Source of the DNA: Bacilli bacterium
GTDB lineage: Bacteria > Bacillota_I > Bacilli_A > RF39 > UBA660
Assembly (NCBI GenBank): GCA_017432825.1
Contig: JAFRIJ010000012.1
Coordinates: forward strand, 1-64,000
Direction of reading: 5' to 3'
DNA length: 64,000 nt
Positions 55,420-64,000 of the stretch are shown here, in pieces (position 1 is the first letter of the stretch; each line of letters begins with the position of its first letter). Position numbers and translations under genes: made by a program. The notes beneath the pieces were generated by a model. The model saw only the letters and a program-made list of their open reading frames with translations, ran no database searches and was not told where the DNA came from.

Positions 55420-55444
55420 TACTAGAAATAGTATTATTTTTTTA
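55415..55444 (+). terminator. Terminator
   Basis: A 10-bp stem (AATAATACTA / TAGTATTATT) with loop GAAA, T tract. Confidence 0.85.
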
Positions 55445-55548
55445 CTTTACACAAATTTAAATAAAAAAAGTAAAATATTAAAAATAATAGAAATAAATGT
55501 CGAAGTTTGATATAATTAAAATAGTATAAAGAGAAGTAGGTGAATTTA

Positions 55549-57909
55549 ATGAAAAAGAATTATAAATTATTAATATTATTTATAGCATTATTATTTATTT
55601 TTTCATTAGATGTACAAGCCCTAACAGGAATAGTTAATGTAAACGATTCTTTAACTCTAAGAGATAGACCAACTACTAGTGGTTCATATATAACAAGTTT
55701 TTATAATAATACAGAATTAAATATTTTAGATACTAATGCCGGAACAGGAAATGGATGCGACAACAACTGGTATAAAGTTAATTATGGAAACTATACCGGA
55801 TATTCATGTGGAACATTTATTAAATTAAATAGTACAACAACAGTAAATAATTCTGAATATAGTGACGATAGTTATGTAAAAGAAAAATACGATAGTAAAC
55901 CCGATGGTGATGGGACAATCTTATGTTACGAAGATACTGGCGATGTAACACTAAGAAGTACAGCCGGAGGAAGTAGTACAGGAAAAACTGTTAGCTGTGG
56001 CGTTTCAGTAAAAATAAATGATATAAAAGAAAATACAGGAAATACATGCCCATATTATTATAATGTTACTAGTGGAGGCAACACAGGATGGATATGCGGA
56101 TATTTTGTTAATACTACAAAATTAAGTAAAACAGCACAAAATTATTATTATACTAAAGAAAATTTAAATAATTATTATTCATCACTAAAAAACAAAGGAT
56201 TTCCAGATAGTTATTTAACTTATTTAGCAGAAATTCATGCTAGACATACAAACTGGACATTTGAAGCTGAAAAAATTAATCTAAACTATAATGACGTAGT
56301 AAATGCCGAAGGTATATATGGAAGAAATTTACTAGAAGGTGGAGCTTTTGATATAGGATATTATTCAATGGATTCCAATACTTACAATATAGAAACTAAT
56401 AAATTTAGCTATTATCCAACAGAATATAATTGGTACAACGCTTCTAAAGAAGCAATTGCTTATTATATGGATCCAAGAAATTATTTAAATGAAAAATATA
56501 TATTTGCTTTTGAAAGCTTAAAATACAATAGTGCTCATGACACCTCAACAATATCACAAATATTATCAGCTCAATCTTTTTGGCCTACTGTTTACAAAGG
56601 ATATTCTAATAATGTAGAGACGGATATCGTTGATGCTACAAAGAAAGTAGGCATTAGTTCTGTTCATATAGCAAGTCGTATAAAACAAGAAATATCAGGA
56701 TTATCTACATCTGATCCAAGACTAGGAGGAACATTTACATATAATAGTAAGAACTATTCTGGTTATTATAATTTCTTTAATATTAATGTTTATGGAACAA
56801 ATAAAGTTTTAAACGGAATGATCCATGCTATGAATAATGGATGGAATACTCCATATAATGGAATATATGGTGGTTCATTATTTATATACAATGAATATGT
56901 TGGAATAAATCAAGATACGATGTATTATGAAAAATTTGATATATCTACAAATAATGGTCATTATGATCATCAATATATGCAAAATTTAGCAGCAGCAGTA
57001 CAAGAAACTAACTCAGCATATAAATCATATGTATCATTAGGAAATTATCTAAATAAAAGCATAACATTTACAATACCAGTTTATAACAATATGTCTAATT
57101 ATGCAGTAACAGCACCTAAGTTAGGTAATCCAAATAACTATTTAAAAGAATTAAAAGTAAACAATTCTTTAGTATCAGGATTTAAATATAATACTTATAA
57201 TTATAACGTTTATTTAAAAAGTGATGTAAAATCTGTAAGTATAAACGCAACACCTATTGTTAGCACTTCTAAAGTAAATGGTACAGGTAATATTACAATT
57301 AATTCAAATAACCAAACTCAAAAAATAACTATAACATCACAAAATGGTAAAAACAAAACGTATACAATAAATTTCATAAGAGAGGAAGCAACTATCCAGG
57401 ACAATAATTCCAATACTACATCACAAAATAATAATCAAGCTACTAATAATGAAACAAAGCCAGAAGAAAATATGAAACCAGTAGCAGATATTATGAATCA
57501 TTCAGGATTTAAGTATAATGGAGATTATTTATTTGGAATAAGCGTTGGTACAAATGTAGCAAAATTGATTTCTAATGTTATAAGCTATAATAAATATGTT
57601 ACAATAACAATTAAATCAGCAAATAATAATGTTAAAACAGAAGGTATATTCAAAACAGGAGATACTATAACTATTACAGGTAGTGACGGAACTAAGACTT
57701 ATACTGCAGTAATATATGGAGACATCAATGGAGATGGACAAATAAATAAAGATGACTGTCTAACAATCTTAAGGCAAATAAATGGTTATACGAAACTAAA
57801 TGGTGCATATTCTACTTCTGCTGATGCTAATAAAGATGGCAAAATAGATAAAGATGACTGTTTAGCAATATTAAGACAAATAAACGGATATACTGATTTA
57901 AACAAATAG
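55549..57909 (+). CDS. Secreted N-acetylglucosaminidase with SH3b, cadherin-like and dockerin domains
   Basis: A 786-residue secreted protein: signal peptide (about 1-25, VQA/LT), two SH3b domains (about 27-100 and 120-190, each with TLRxxP/A-like starts and Cys pairs), a glucosaminidase domain (about 215-510, with EIHARHTNWTFEAEKI and NAEGIYGRNLLEGGAFD, as in LytD-type autolysins), a cadherin-like beta-sandwich (about 520-610), an Asn/Thr/Gln linker and a beta strand repeat, and a C-terminal dockerin (about 722-786) with two clear calcium loops DINGDGQINKDD and DANKDGKIDKDD. It should cut peptidoglycan glycan strands. The dockerin suggests attachment to a cohesin. The start is 55549; GTG 55540 lies in AGGTGAAT. 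It forms an operon with the next gene. Confidence 0.88.
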   Translation: MKKNYKLLILFIALLFIFSLDVQALTGIVNVNDSLTLRDRPTTSGSYITSFYNNTELNILDTNAGTGNGCDNNWYKVNYGNYTGYSCGTFIKLNSTTTVNNSEYSDDSYVKEKYDSKPDGDGTILCYEDTGDVTLRSTAGGSSTGKTVSCGVSVKINDIKENTGNTCPYYYNVTSGGNTGWICGYFVNTTKLSKTAQNYYYTKENLNNYYSSLKNKGFPDSYLTYLAEIHARHTNWTFEAEKINLNYNDVVNAEGIYGRNLLEGGAFDIGYYSMDSNTYNIETNKFSYYPTEYNWYNASKEAIAYYMDPRNYLNEKYIFAFESLKYNSAHDTSTISQILSAQSFWPTVYKGYSNNVETDIVDATKKVGISSVHIASRIKQEISGLSTSDPRLGGTFTYNSKNYSGYYNFFNINVYGTNKVLNGMIHAMNNGWNTPYNGIYGGSLFIYNEYVGINQDTMYYEKFDISTNNGHYDHQYMQNLAAAVQETNSAYKSYVSLGNYLNKSITFTIPVYNNMSNYAVTAPKLGNPNNYLKELKVNNSLVSGFKYNTYNYNVYLKSDVKSVSINATPIVSTSKVNGTGNITINSNNQTQKITITSQNGKNKTYTINFIREEATIQDNNSNTTSQNNNQATNNETKPEENMKPVADIMNHSGFKYNGDYLFGISVGTNVAKLISNVISYNKYVTITIKSANNNVKTEGIFKTGDTITITGSDGTKTYTAVIYGDINGDGQINKDDCLTILRQINGYTKLNGAYSTSADANKDGKIDKDDCLAILRQINGYTDLNK

Positions 57910-57921
57910 AGGTGTGTTACT

Positions 57922-59235
57922 ATGAAGAAAATATCTAAAATATTATTTATACTATTTTTGTTTATAACATTAAAAAATAACGCATATGCTTCAAGTGTTA
58001 CAATAAAAAGTAGTAACAGTACAATTAATAAAGGAAATCAAGTTACAATTACTGCAACAATATCTGCAGATTCAGGTATATACACAGCAGCAGGTAGTAT
58101 ATACTGTAGTGGCGCTGGAGTGGGTAATGGTATAGATTTAACTTATGAAGATCTAAATACTGCTAATAAATCTCTTACAAGAAGCGTTAAAGTAGTACCA
58201 ACATCTAGTGGTACGATAACATGTAAAACACAAAATGTAAGATTAAGAGAATTAGCTAAAGATGGAGAATATTCATTAAAAGATGAAAGTATTACAATAA
58301 CTGTAACAAACAATAACTCTAGTGGTGGAACTGGAACAACTAACGAAACTAAAAATAGTATTAAAGAAAAAAGCAGCGATAATACTCTATCTAATTTAAG
58401 CGTTGAAGGATATGAAATAAGTCCTAAATTTAATAAAGACACATTAGAATACATATTAGAAGTAAACGAAGACGTAGAAAAGATAAGTATAAAAGGAACA
58501 ACTAACGATAAAAGTGCCGAAATAAAAGGAACTGGAGAAATAACTCTAACTGAAGGAGAAAATAAGGTTGAAATAAAAGTTACAGCAGAAAATGGTAATG
58601 AAAAAAAATATATAATAACAGTAACAGTAAAAGATTTAAAGCCAATTAATGTAACAATTAATAATAAAAATTATACTGTAGTTAAAAAGAAAAATGATAA
58701 CATAAAAAAATTAGAATACTACGAAGAAGAAAAAATAAAAATTGATAATCAAGATGTTATATCATACATAAATAAAGTAACAAAAACAAGATTAGTAGTA
58801 TTAAAAGATCAAGATAATAAACTAGAATATTTCATATATAACGAGAATAATAAAGAATACAAAGAATATAAATACATAAATGTAGGAAATACTTTCTTAC
58901 AACTTGTGGACTATAATAAAACATTAAATAATTATAAGAAATACAGTATAAAAATAGACGAACAAGATGTAGATGTATATAAGACAAATGAAAAAGAAGA
59001 ATTTAGTCTAATATATGGTATTAATGTAGCTACTGGTAATAAGGCATTTTATCAATATGATGAAAAAGAAAAAACAATAGCTAGATATAATGACAAAGAG
59101 TTAAGTATTTATAAAAAAACAAATGAGGATTATAGGAAATATATAATACTATTAATAGGAGTAACGTTATTAGTCACAATAGTAACAATAATAGTCTCAT
59201 TAACTAAAAGTAAAAAAAGGAAGAGAAGTCAATAA
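57922..59235 (+). CDS. Membrane-anchored protein with cohesin-like/Ig-like and cadherin-like domains
   Basis: A 437-residue protein: signal peptide (about 1-23, AYA/SS), an Ig- or cohesin-like beta domain (about 24-135, INKGNQVTITATISADSGI and a Cys pair), a Ser/Gly/Thr linker, a cadherin-like domain (about 153-238; FNKDTLEYILEVNED, EGENKVEIKVTAENG), a Lys/Tyr/Asn-rich domain (240-400), and a C-terminal membrane helix (about 408-428) with a basic tail. No sortase motif. It resembles the 36672 protein in plan and, like it, is next to a dockerin protein, 12 bases downstream, so it may be the membrane scaffold for it. GAGGTG site. Confidence 0.72.
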   Translation: MKKISKILFILFLFITLKNNAYASSVTIKSSNSTINKGNQVTITATISADSGIYTAAGSIYCSGAGVGNGIDLTYEDLNTANKSLTRSVKVVPTSSGTITCKTQNVRLRELAKDGEYSLKDESITITVTNNNSSGGTGTTNETKNSIKEKSSDNTLSNLSVEGYEISPKFNKDTLEYILEVNEDVEKISIKGTTNDKSAEIKGTGEITLTEGENKVEIKVTAENGNEKKYIITVTVKDLKPINVTINNKNYTVVKKKNDNIKKLEYYEEEKIKIDNQDVISYINKVTKTRLVVLKDQDNKLEYFIYNENNKEYKEYKYINVGNTFLQLVDYNKTLNNYKKYSIKIDEQDVDVYKTNEKEEFSLIYGINVATGNKAFYQYDEKEKTIARYNDKELSIYKKTNEDYRKYIILLIGVTLLVTIVTIIVSLTKSKKRKRSQ

Positions 59236-59250
59236 TAATTGACTTCTCTT
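59221..59250 (+). terminator. Terminator
   Basis: A 12-bp stem (AAGAGAAGTCAA / TTGACTTCTCTT) over the stop codon; the following T tract is interrupted. Confidence 0.75.
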
Positions 59251-59273
59251 TACTTTATAATAAATAAATTGTA

Positions 59274-59302
59274 TTGACATAGAAAATCGTTTAATATATA
59301 AT
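59274..59302 (+). promoter_or_regulatory. Promoter of ftsA-ftsZ
   Basis: TTGACA (59274-59279) and TATAAT (59297-59302), spacer 17: both hexamers match the consensus fully. Predicts an ~90-base leader. Confidence 0.88.
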
Positions 59303-59307
59303 TATTA

Positions 59308-59328
59308 TGTATGGTGGCATACCATAGC
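59308..59328 (+). other. Hairpin in the ftsA leader
   Basis: ATGGT/ACCAT with a short loop lies at the expected 5' end of the ftsAZ transcript. It may protect the mRNA end from RNase J, or mean nothing. A six-codon ATG frame overlaps it but has no ribosome site. Confidence 0.4.
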
Positions 59329-59397
59329 ATATATTTATTGTATAAAATGAAAATTTTGTCTTAAATTGCTAGTTCATTCATTTAGGAGATAGATAAT

Positions 59398-60657
59398 ATG
59401 AAAAAAATATATACAAGTATTGATATTGGTACATATTCAATAAAGATAATAGTTGGTGAATATATAAATGATAAATTACATATTTTAGCAAGCACATGTG
59501 TAAAATCAAAAGGATTAAAAAAGGGATTAATAGTAGAAGCTAGCTATGTAATAGAATCAATTAAAAATGCCATAAAAGAAATAAATGAATCACTAGGAAT
59601 ACCAATTAAAAAAGTAATAGTAAATGTTCCTGATTATAATGCCAAATTCAAAAAAGTAAAAGGCATAATAGATATAACAAATGAAGACAAAATTATTACA
59701 AGTAATGATATAAATAGAGCAATAAAAGATTCAATATACAATCAAATAGATGAAGGCTACGAATTAGTAACTGTAATACCTACGGAATACATAATTGATG
59801 AAAAGGAAGGAATTAGTAAACCGGTAGGTAAAAATGGACAAAAATTAGAAATTAAAGGTATAATGATATCAACACCAAAGAAGAATATTTATTCAGTTTT
59901 AGGAGTAGTAGAAGCAGCAGGATTAGAAGTGGTAGATATAACTCTATCAGGATTATCAGATTACTTCGAAGTAAGAAACGATAAAATTGATAAATTAACT
60001 GGTGCAATAATAGATTTAGGTCATGAAACAACAAATGTAAGCATCTTTGAAGAGGGAGTAATTACTGATAACAATACTTTACAAATTGGTGGAGTTAATA
60101 TAGAAAAAGATATTTCATATGTATTTGGAGTAAATATCTTTGATGGAAGAGCTCTAAAAGAAAAATTTGCAAGTAGTCATAAAAGATTTTGTCAGTTAAA
60201 TGAAACATATGAAGTTAAAAACAGCATAGGGGAATTAGTAAAATTAAATCAATTAGAAGTATCGGAAGTTACAATGAGCAGAATGCAAGAAATATTATCT
60301 TTAGCAAAAAAACAAATAAGAGCATTAACAGATAAAAATATAGATTATATTGTTCTAACTGGTGGTTTAACGGAAATTAAATCATTTAAAAATATAGCTT
60401 ATGAAGTATTTGGGAAAGATGTAATTATATATAATTCGACAACTTTAGGAGCAAGAGACAATAAATATGTAACTGCTTTAGGAATGATAAAATACTTTGC
60501 ATTCAAAATGGAATCAAGAGAAAGAGAATACACAATGTTTGATATAGAAGAAGAAACAAAATTGGTGACTCCAAATAATAAATTAAAAAAAGACAATGCG
60601 ATATTAAATAAAATTTTTGGGGGATTTATAGTGGGTAAGGAGGATAAAAATGAATAA
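59398..60657 (+). CDS. ftsA: Cell division protein FtsA
   Basis: A 419-residue actin-like protein with [15 protein letters not shown] at the N-terminus, the 1C domain, [16 protein letters not shown] (phosphate 2) and [13 protein letters not shown] (adenosine) motifs, and a C-terminal amphipathic helix (about 400-416) for membrane binding. It tethers FtsZ filaments to the membrane. TTAGGAG site. It overlaps ftsZ by 8 bases. Confidence 0.95.
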   Translation: MKKIYTSIDIGTYSIKIIVGEYINDKLHILASTCVKSKGLKKGLIVEASYVIESIKNAIKEINESLGIPIKKVIVNVPDYNAKFKKVKGIIDITNEDKIITSNDINRAIKDSIYNQIDEGYELVTVIPTEYIIDEKEGISKPVGKNGQKLEIKGIMISTPKKNIYSVLGVVEAAGLEVVDITLSGLSDYFEVRNDKIDKLTGAIIDLGHETTNVSIFEEGVITDNNTLQIGGVNIEKDISYVFGVNIFDGRALKEKFASSHKRFCQLNETYEVKNSIGELVKLNQLEVSEVTMSRMQEILSLAKKQIRALTDKNIDYIVLTGGLTEIKSFKNIAYEVFGKDVIIYNSTTLGARDNKYVTALGMIKYFAFKMESREREYTMFDIEEETKLVTPNNKLKKDNAILNKIFGGFIVGKEDKNE

Positions 60658-61732
60658 TATGGAAGGATTGGAAATGGACCAATTAGCTAAAATAAAAGTC
60701 ATCGGAGTTGGTGGTGGAGGATGTAACGCTATCAATAGAATGATTTCATCGGGCCTTAAAGGAGTAGATTTTATTGTAGCTAATACAGATGTTCAAGCCT
60801 TAAATAAATCATTAGCAGAAACTAAATTACAAATTGGAAGTGAATTAACAGATGGCCTTGGAGCAGGAGCAAATCCAGAAATAGGAAGAGAAGCTGCCCA
60901 AGAAAGTAAGGCTGCAATAGAAGATGCTCTAAAAGGAGCAGACATGGTATTCGTAACATGTGGTATGGGTGGAGGTACTGGAACAGGAGCAGCACCAGTA
61001 ATTGCTGAAATAGCTCAAGATTTAGGCGCTTTAACTGTTGGAATAGTAACTAAACCATTTAGTTTTGAAGGAAAGAAAAGAATGGATCAAGCCCTAGCTG
61101 GACTAGAAGAATTAAAAAAACACGTTGATACCATAATTGTTATTCCAAATGATAGATTGAGAGAATTAATTGACAAGACTACACCAATGTTAGATGCCTT
61201 TAGAGAAGTAGATAGTGTACTACATAGAGGTGTACAATCAATATCTGACTTAATAGCAGTAGCAGGATTGGTTAACCTTGATTTTGCTGATGTAAAAACA
61301 GTAATGAAAGACAGAGGAAATGCTTTAATAGGTATTGGTGTAGGTTCAGGAGAAGGAAGAGCTGTAGAAGCAGCAAAACAGGCAGTATCAAGTCCATTAT
61401 TAGAAACTTCTATTGATGGAGCTACAGATGCTATCATTAATGTAACAGGTGGAGCTTCATTAACATTATTCGAAGTTGAAGAAGCTGCTGAAATAATAAG
61501 AAGCGCTGCTAATACAGATATAAATACAATCTTTGGAGCAGTAATAAATGAAAATTTAAATGATGAAGTAATTGTAACAGTAATTGCTACAGGATTCGAA
61601 GAACAAAGTGAACCACTATATCATAATATAAATGGAAAAAGAGAAGAACTATATAAAGATGTAACAAGTAGAGAAGATTTAGACAGTGATTTTGATGTTC
61701 CTCCATTTTTAAGAGATAGAAATGATTTATAA
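60650..61732 (+). CDS. ftsZ: Cell division protein FtsZ
   Basis: A 360-residue tubulin-like GTPase with [17 protein letters not shown], the tubulin signature [13 protein letters not shown], and the T7-loop [11 protein letters not shown]. The linker is short (about 318-345) and the C-terminal peptide [11 protein letters not shown] is conserved for FtsA/SepF binding. It forms the division ring. AAGGAGG site just inside ftsA. In B. subtilis bpr-spoIIGA-sigE follow; here spoIIGA-sigE are 43 kb away. Confidence 0.98.
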   Translation: MNNMEGLEMDQLAKIKVIGVGGGGCNAINRMISSGLKGVDFIVANTDVQALNKSLAETKLQIGSELTDGLGAGANPEIGREAAQESKAAIEDALKGADMVFVTCGMGGGTGTGAAPVIAEIAQDLGALTVGIVTKPFSFEGKKRMDQALAGLEELKKHVDTIIVIPNDRLRELIDKTTPMLDAFREVDSVLHRGVQSISDLIAVAGLVNLDFADVKTVMKDRGNALIGIGVGSGEGRAVEAAKQAVSSPLLETSIDGATDAIINVTGGASLTLFEVEEAAEIIRSAANTDINTIFGAVINENLNDEVIVTVIATGFEEQSEPLYHNINGKREELYKDVTSREDLDSDFDVPPFLRDRNDL

Positions 61733-61763
61733 AAAAGAAAGTTTAAATAACTTTCTTTTTTTT
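61732..61763 (+). terminator. Terminator of ftsAZ
   Basis: A 12-bp stem (AAAAAGAAAGTT / AACTTTCTTTTT) with a 5-base loop. Confidence 0.85.
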
Positions 61764-61794
61764 ATAAAATATGTCTAATAAAATGTAAAATCAC

Positions 61795-61823
61795 TTGTCT
61801 TTTTTTTTATATTGTATTATAGT
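61795..61823 (+). promoter_or_regulatory. Promoter of rpoZ
   Basis: TTGTCT (61795-61800) and TATAGT (61818-61823), spacer 17. Confidence 0.55.
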
Positions 61824-61852
61824 AATTATATAATAAAGAGGAGTGTGAAATA

Positions 61853-62053
61853 ATGATATATCCATCAATAGATAAGATATTAAATGTAGTAGATTCAAAA
61901 TATGCATTAGTTTATATTGTTGCAAATAGAAGCAAAGAAATGACAAAAACTAATTATTACCAAATGGATCTAAAAGACTATAAGTCAGAAAAACCAATAG
62001 GAAGAGCATTAGAAGAGGTATATGAAAATTTAATTCATATAAATAAAGAATAA
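61853..62053 (+). CDS. rpoZ: RNA polymerase omega subunit
   Basis: A 66-residue protein with MIYPSIDKILNVVDSKYALVYIVANRSKE and the closing KPIGRALEEVYENLI, both typical of RpoZ. Omega aids folding of the beta-prime subunit. It usually follows gmk, but here it stands after ftsZ and is coupled (one-base overlap) to a pilin-like gene. GAGGAG site. Confidence 0.9.
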   Translation: MIYPSIDKILNVVDSKYALVYIVANRSKEMTKTNYYQMDLKDYKSEKPIGRALEEVYENLIHINKE

Positions 62054-62427
62054 TGAATAATAAAGGATTTACTTTAACTGAAGTATTAGCTGCTTTAGTT
62101 ATTATATCAATAGCTTTAATAGTAGTAGCAAAAGAAATAGGAAAAACACTAAGTGTAACAAAGAATGAATCATATTCACTAATGAAAAACAACATAATAA
62201 AAGCATCTAATTTATATATAAAAGAATGTGATAATAGAACTATTGAATGTAATATTACTTGGAAAGATAATAAAACAAGATTTAAAGTAAGCATACTAAA
62301 AGAAAAAGGATATTATAATAATTTTACAAGTCCAATCGATAATAAAGAATTAAGCGATTGCCTTGTAATTGAATCAGAAAAACATAATGGTGTTGTTAAT
62401 ACCAAAATAATAGACAATTGCTACTAA
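62053..62427 (+). CDS. Type IV pilin-like / competence pseudopilin-like protein
   Basis: A 124-residue protein with a canonical prepilin start NKG/FTLTEVLAAL (Gly5/Phe6, Glu at +5), a hydrophobic helix to about residue 27 and a small outer domain with four Cys, three of them in DNRTIECN, LSDCL and DNCY contexts. It would need a prepilin peptidase (ComC/PilD), not in the window. It is a lone pseudopilin, not part of a comG cluster, and overlaps the rpoZ stop (TAATG). Function could be DNA uptake or a minor pilus component. Confidence 0.82.
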   Translation: MNNKGFTLTEVLAALVIISIALIVVAKEIGKTLSVTKNESYSLMKNNIIKASNLYIKECDNRTIECNITWKDNKTRFKVSILKEKGYYNNFTSPIDNKELSDCLVIESEKHNGVVNTKIIDNCY

Positions 62428-62609
62428 TAATATATAGGATAAGAATAATAAGGCATTGGTCTAGGTGGATAATAATAAGGTCTAGGATAAAAGGCTGGAG
62501 CAAGCAAACCACCAGTGATTCCTCCTAAAATAAAGGGAACAGCAAATCCACCGCCAACAAATCTATTATTATTAGGAATAGGTCTATATCTAAAATTTGA
62601 ATTATACAT
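62424..62609 (-). CDS. Small Tyr/Pro-rich glycine-hinged protein
   Basis: A 61-residue protein: a polar Asn/Arg N-terminus, a central hydrophobic Gly-rich part (about 18-37, GGGFAVPFILGGITGG), and a C-terminal Tyr/Pro/Arg tail with repeated PRPYY-type units. AAGGAGAT precedes the ATG. Small Tyr- and Pro-rich proteins of this kind are common in spore coats and envelopes of Bacilli, so a coat role is possible; not proven. It converges on the pilin-like gene with a 4-base overlap. Confidence 0.7.
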   Translation of the reverse strand: MYNSNFRYRPIPNNNRFVGGGFAVPFILGGITGGLLAPAFYPRPYYYPPRPMPYYSYPIYY

Positions 62610-62685
62610 AATTATCTCCTTTCATTTTATTATATAAAAAAAAAGAAAAAAGTTTAATCAAAGTATTTTATTTTAATTTATTTTT

Positions 62686-62694
62686 TGTTATAAT
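62686..62694 (+). promoter_or_regulatory. Extended -10 promoter element
   Basis: TGTTATAAT about 23 bases before the lipoprotein gene. Confidence 0.55.
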
Positions 62695-62716
62695 AAAAAA
62701 GAGTAGGTGGCTATTT

Positions 62717-63364
62717 ATGCATAAAAAAATAATTTTTATTATGTTATTAGTTATACTCTCTACAGGATGTACAAGAATAGAAAAAGAAGATAATAATTAT
62801 AACGATATTATTATAGAATGTCTTTCAAAAAAGATAATAACAAATGAAGTAGCAAGAGGATATAAATTCTATATACCAAAGGGAGTAAAATTAATTAAAA
62901 ACTACGACTATAATCAAAAATTTTTAATAGACAATGACGATATATATTTATACGTTGATATAGTAAGCTATTATTATAAAAAAGAATTAACATATGAAGA
63001 AGAAATAAATAGTTATTATTATAAAAAAATAAGTTATAATGGTAAAAAAGGTTATATAAAAATAACAGAAGAAGACAATAAGTATTTAGTAAAAATAGTA
63101 TATAACTATTCTAAAATAGAAGCGTACACAACAAAAGATAAATTAAATAAAGTAGTTACATTAGGTACAATAATATTAAATAATATAGATTATAATGATA
63201 AGATAATTGAAAAAACAATAGATGAAAGTGTAGGAACGTTTAGAGAAGTAACATATGAATTAGATAAGCCGGAAGATGCTAGTAACAAATTTAGAGAATA
63301 CCTAGAAGAATATGTTCAAAAGGAAAAGGAAGAAGAAAAAGTAATACAACTTCCTGATGAATAG
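62717..63364 (+). CDS. Lipoprotein, unknown
   Basis: A 215-residue lipoprotein with a short signal peptide and lipobox LSTGC (Cys18). The mature protein is Lys/Tyr/Asn/Ile-rich, alpha/beta in prediction, and ends in an acidic Glu-rich tail. No family recognised. GTAGGTGG site. The next gene starts 22 bases downstream in the same direction, so both may be one unit. Confidence 0.7.
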   Translation: MHKKIIFIMLLVILSTGCTRIEKEDNNYNDIIIECLSKKIITNEVARGYKFYIPKGVKLIKNYDYNQKFLIDNDDIYLYVDIVSYYYKKELTYEEEINSYYYKKISYNGKKGYIKITEEDNKYLVKIVYNYSKIEAYTTKDKLNKVVTLGTIILNNIDYNDKIIEKTIDESVGTFREVTYELDKPEDASNKFREYLEEYVQKEKEEEKVIQLPDE

Positions 63365-63386
63365 TTGAAGAAAGAGGTGCTTGTTA

Positions 63387-64000
63387 ATGGGATTAATGGA
63401 GAAGTTTAAAAATTTATTTACTGATGAAGAAGTAATTGAGGAAGACGAGCCTGTCAAAATTAAGGAAATAAAAAAAGAAGAAACTAAAGAACACAAATTA
63501 CCAACTTTTATGAGAGAAAAAATAGAAAAAGAAGAAAAAGAGAAAAAAAGCAAATTAGGAAAAAGTAAAACAAAAGAAGAAAAAACAGATAAAGAAAAAG
63601 AAGAAAAAGATAATCCAATAATAACAGAAGAATTTAAGCCAATGGATGCTGAAATAAAAGAACCAAAAGAGAATACTTTTAAATTTCCTGTTTTTGAAGA
63701 TAGTGATTTTATTGAGCCAACAAGAGCAAGTAGACATACACCTCAAATTGAAGAAGAACCAAAACCAGTAAGTTATAATAAAATAATAGAAAAAGAAGAA
63801 CCAAAATTAGAAACAAAAGTTTCTAAGCTATATAAGGATAAAAAAGAAGATGCTGAAGAAATTAAAAGATTTAAGGCCTCACCAATTATTTCACCAATAT
63901 TTGGGGTATTAGATAAAAATTATATTCCAAGTGAAGTAGCGACAAGAAAAGGTGGAAATTATGAAATTAGTAGACATTCTAAAAATGTAGATTTTGATAG
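63387..64000 (+). CDS. Highly charged cytoplasmic protein, 3' truncated by window
   Basis: Open from ATG 63387 (GAGGTGC site) to the window end, at least 204 residues. The first ~75 residues are mostly Lys/Glu and probably a coiled coil or disordered; a more ordered part begins near residue 165 with KRFKASPIISPIFGVLDKNY. That phrase looks like a conserved motif of Firmicutes proteins with long charged N-termini, but I cannot name the family. No signal peptide. Position after a lipoprotein and 1.6 kb from ftsZ gives no firm role. Confidence 0.7.
   Translation, partial: MGLMEKFKNLFTDEEVIEEDEPVKIKEIKKEETKEHKLPTFMREKIEKEEKEKKSKLGKSKTKEEKTDKEKEEKDNPIITEEFKPMDAEIKEPKENTFKFPVFEDSDFIEPTRASRHTPQIEEEPKPVSYNKIIEKEEPKLETKVSKLYKDKKEDAEEIKRFKASPIISPIFGVLDKNYIPSEVATRKGGNYEISRHSKNVDFD

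Noticed and set aside
55498-55504. Spo0A box TGTCGAA upstream of the dockerin glucosaminidase
   Set aside because: A single 7-base match is expected several times by chance in 64 kb of this composition, and no second box is adjacent.
59308-59328. Six-codon upstream open frame in the ftsA leader
   Set aside because: There is no ribosome site, and the ATG is part of a hairpin.

Overview
This window is very AT-rich chromosomal DNA of a low-GC Firmicute that uses the standard bacterial code: TGA ends several genes and TGG encodes Trp. RNase J, RNase Y, RNase HIII, LexA, SpoIIGA, pro-SigE, SpoIIM, SpoIVFB and an SspI-like spore protein point to the class Bacilli and to an endospore-forming ancestry. 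The AT-richness, compact operons and many short proteins resemble uncultured gut Bacilli (RF39/Erysipelotrichales-type lineages), but the exact taxon is inference. Promoters are often TTGACA-N17-TATAAT or the extended -10 TGTTATAAT. Ribosome binding sites are often AGGTGAtaa or GGTGATtaaa, so many false GTG starts lie inside Shine-Dalgarno sequences; starts were corrected for this.

Layout. 1-1.5 kb: end of a large secreted protein and a membrane protein. 1.6-7.4 kb: one operon for a non-canonical F1-like ATPase (c-like, b/delta-like stator, alpha, beta, epsilon, an unknown multi-pass protein, gamma), with no subunit a and a c-like subunit lacking the ion-binding carboxylate, followed by a Flp-type pilin. 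7.4-8.1 kb: two small genes. 8.2-9.8 kb: RNase J. 10-11.6 kb: a Pro/Glu-repeat tail-anchored protein and a Cys-motif protein. 11.7-14.2 kb: tsaE-tsaB-rimI-tsaD (t6A modification), then tRNA-Asn. 15-18.5 kb: parE, spoIIGA, sigE. 18.9-28.5 kb: lon, rnhB, lexA, nusB, xseAB, an E2-like acyltransferase, a slipin, sspI, rnhC, cvpA. 28.6-33.7 kb: rsmH-ftsL-pbpB, then rny.

33.7-41.4 kb is an accessory surface locus: two paralogous secreted NlpC/P60-like proteins with C-terminal dockerins flank two proteins with cohesin-like domains (one with an NPKTG sortase-type anchor, one with its own dockerin). The first dockerin gene and a decayed 379-bp inverted-repeat element sit between two identical 65-bp direct repeats. 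A second dockerin protein (SH3b/glucosaminidase) with a membrane-anchored cadherin-like partner lies at 55.5-59.2 kb.

41.4-55.4 kb: a substrate-binding lipoprotein lacking metal ligands, rnc, spoIVFB, a hybrid histidine kinase with a separate Hpt protein, tkt, mscL, a paralogue of the tail-anchored protein, spoIIM, an MFS-like protein, rbfA-nrnA-truB, and a YugP-like membrane protein without its zinc motif. 59.3-64 kb: ftsA-ftsZ, rpoZ, a type IV pilin-like gene, a Tyr/Pro-rich small protein, a lipoprotein, and the start of a highly charged protein that runs off the window.

Most promising for novelty: the F1-like ATPase/pilin operon and the cohesin-dockerin surface locus.
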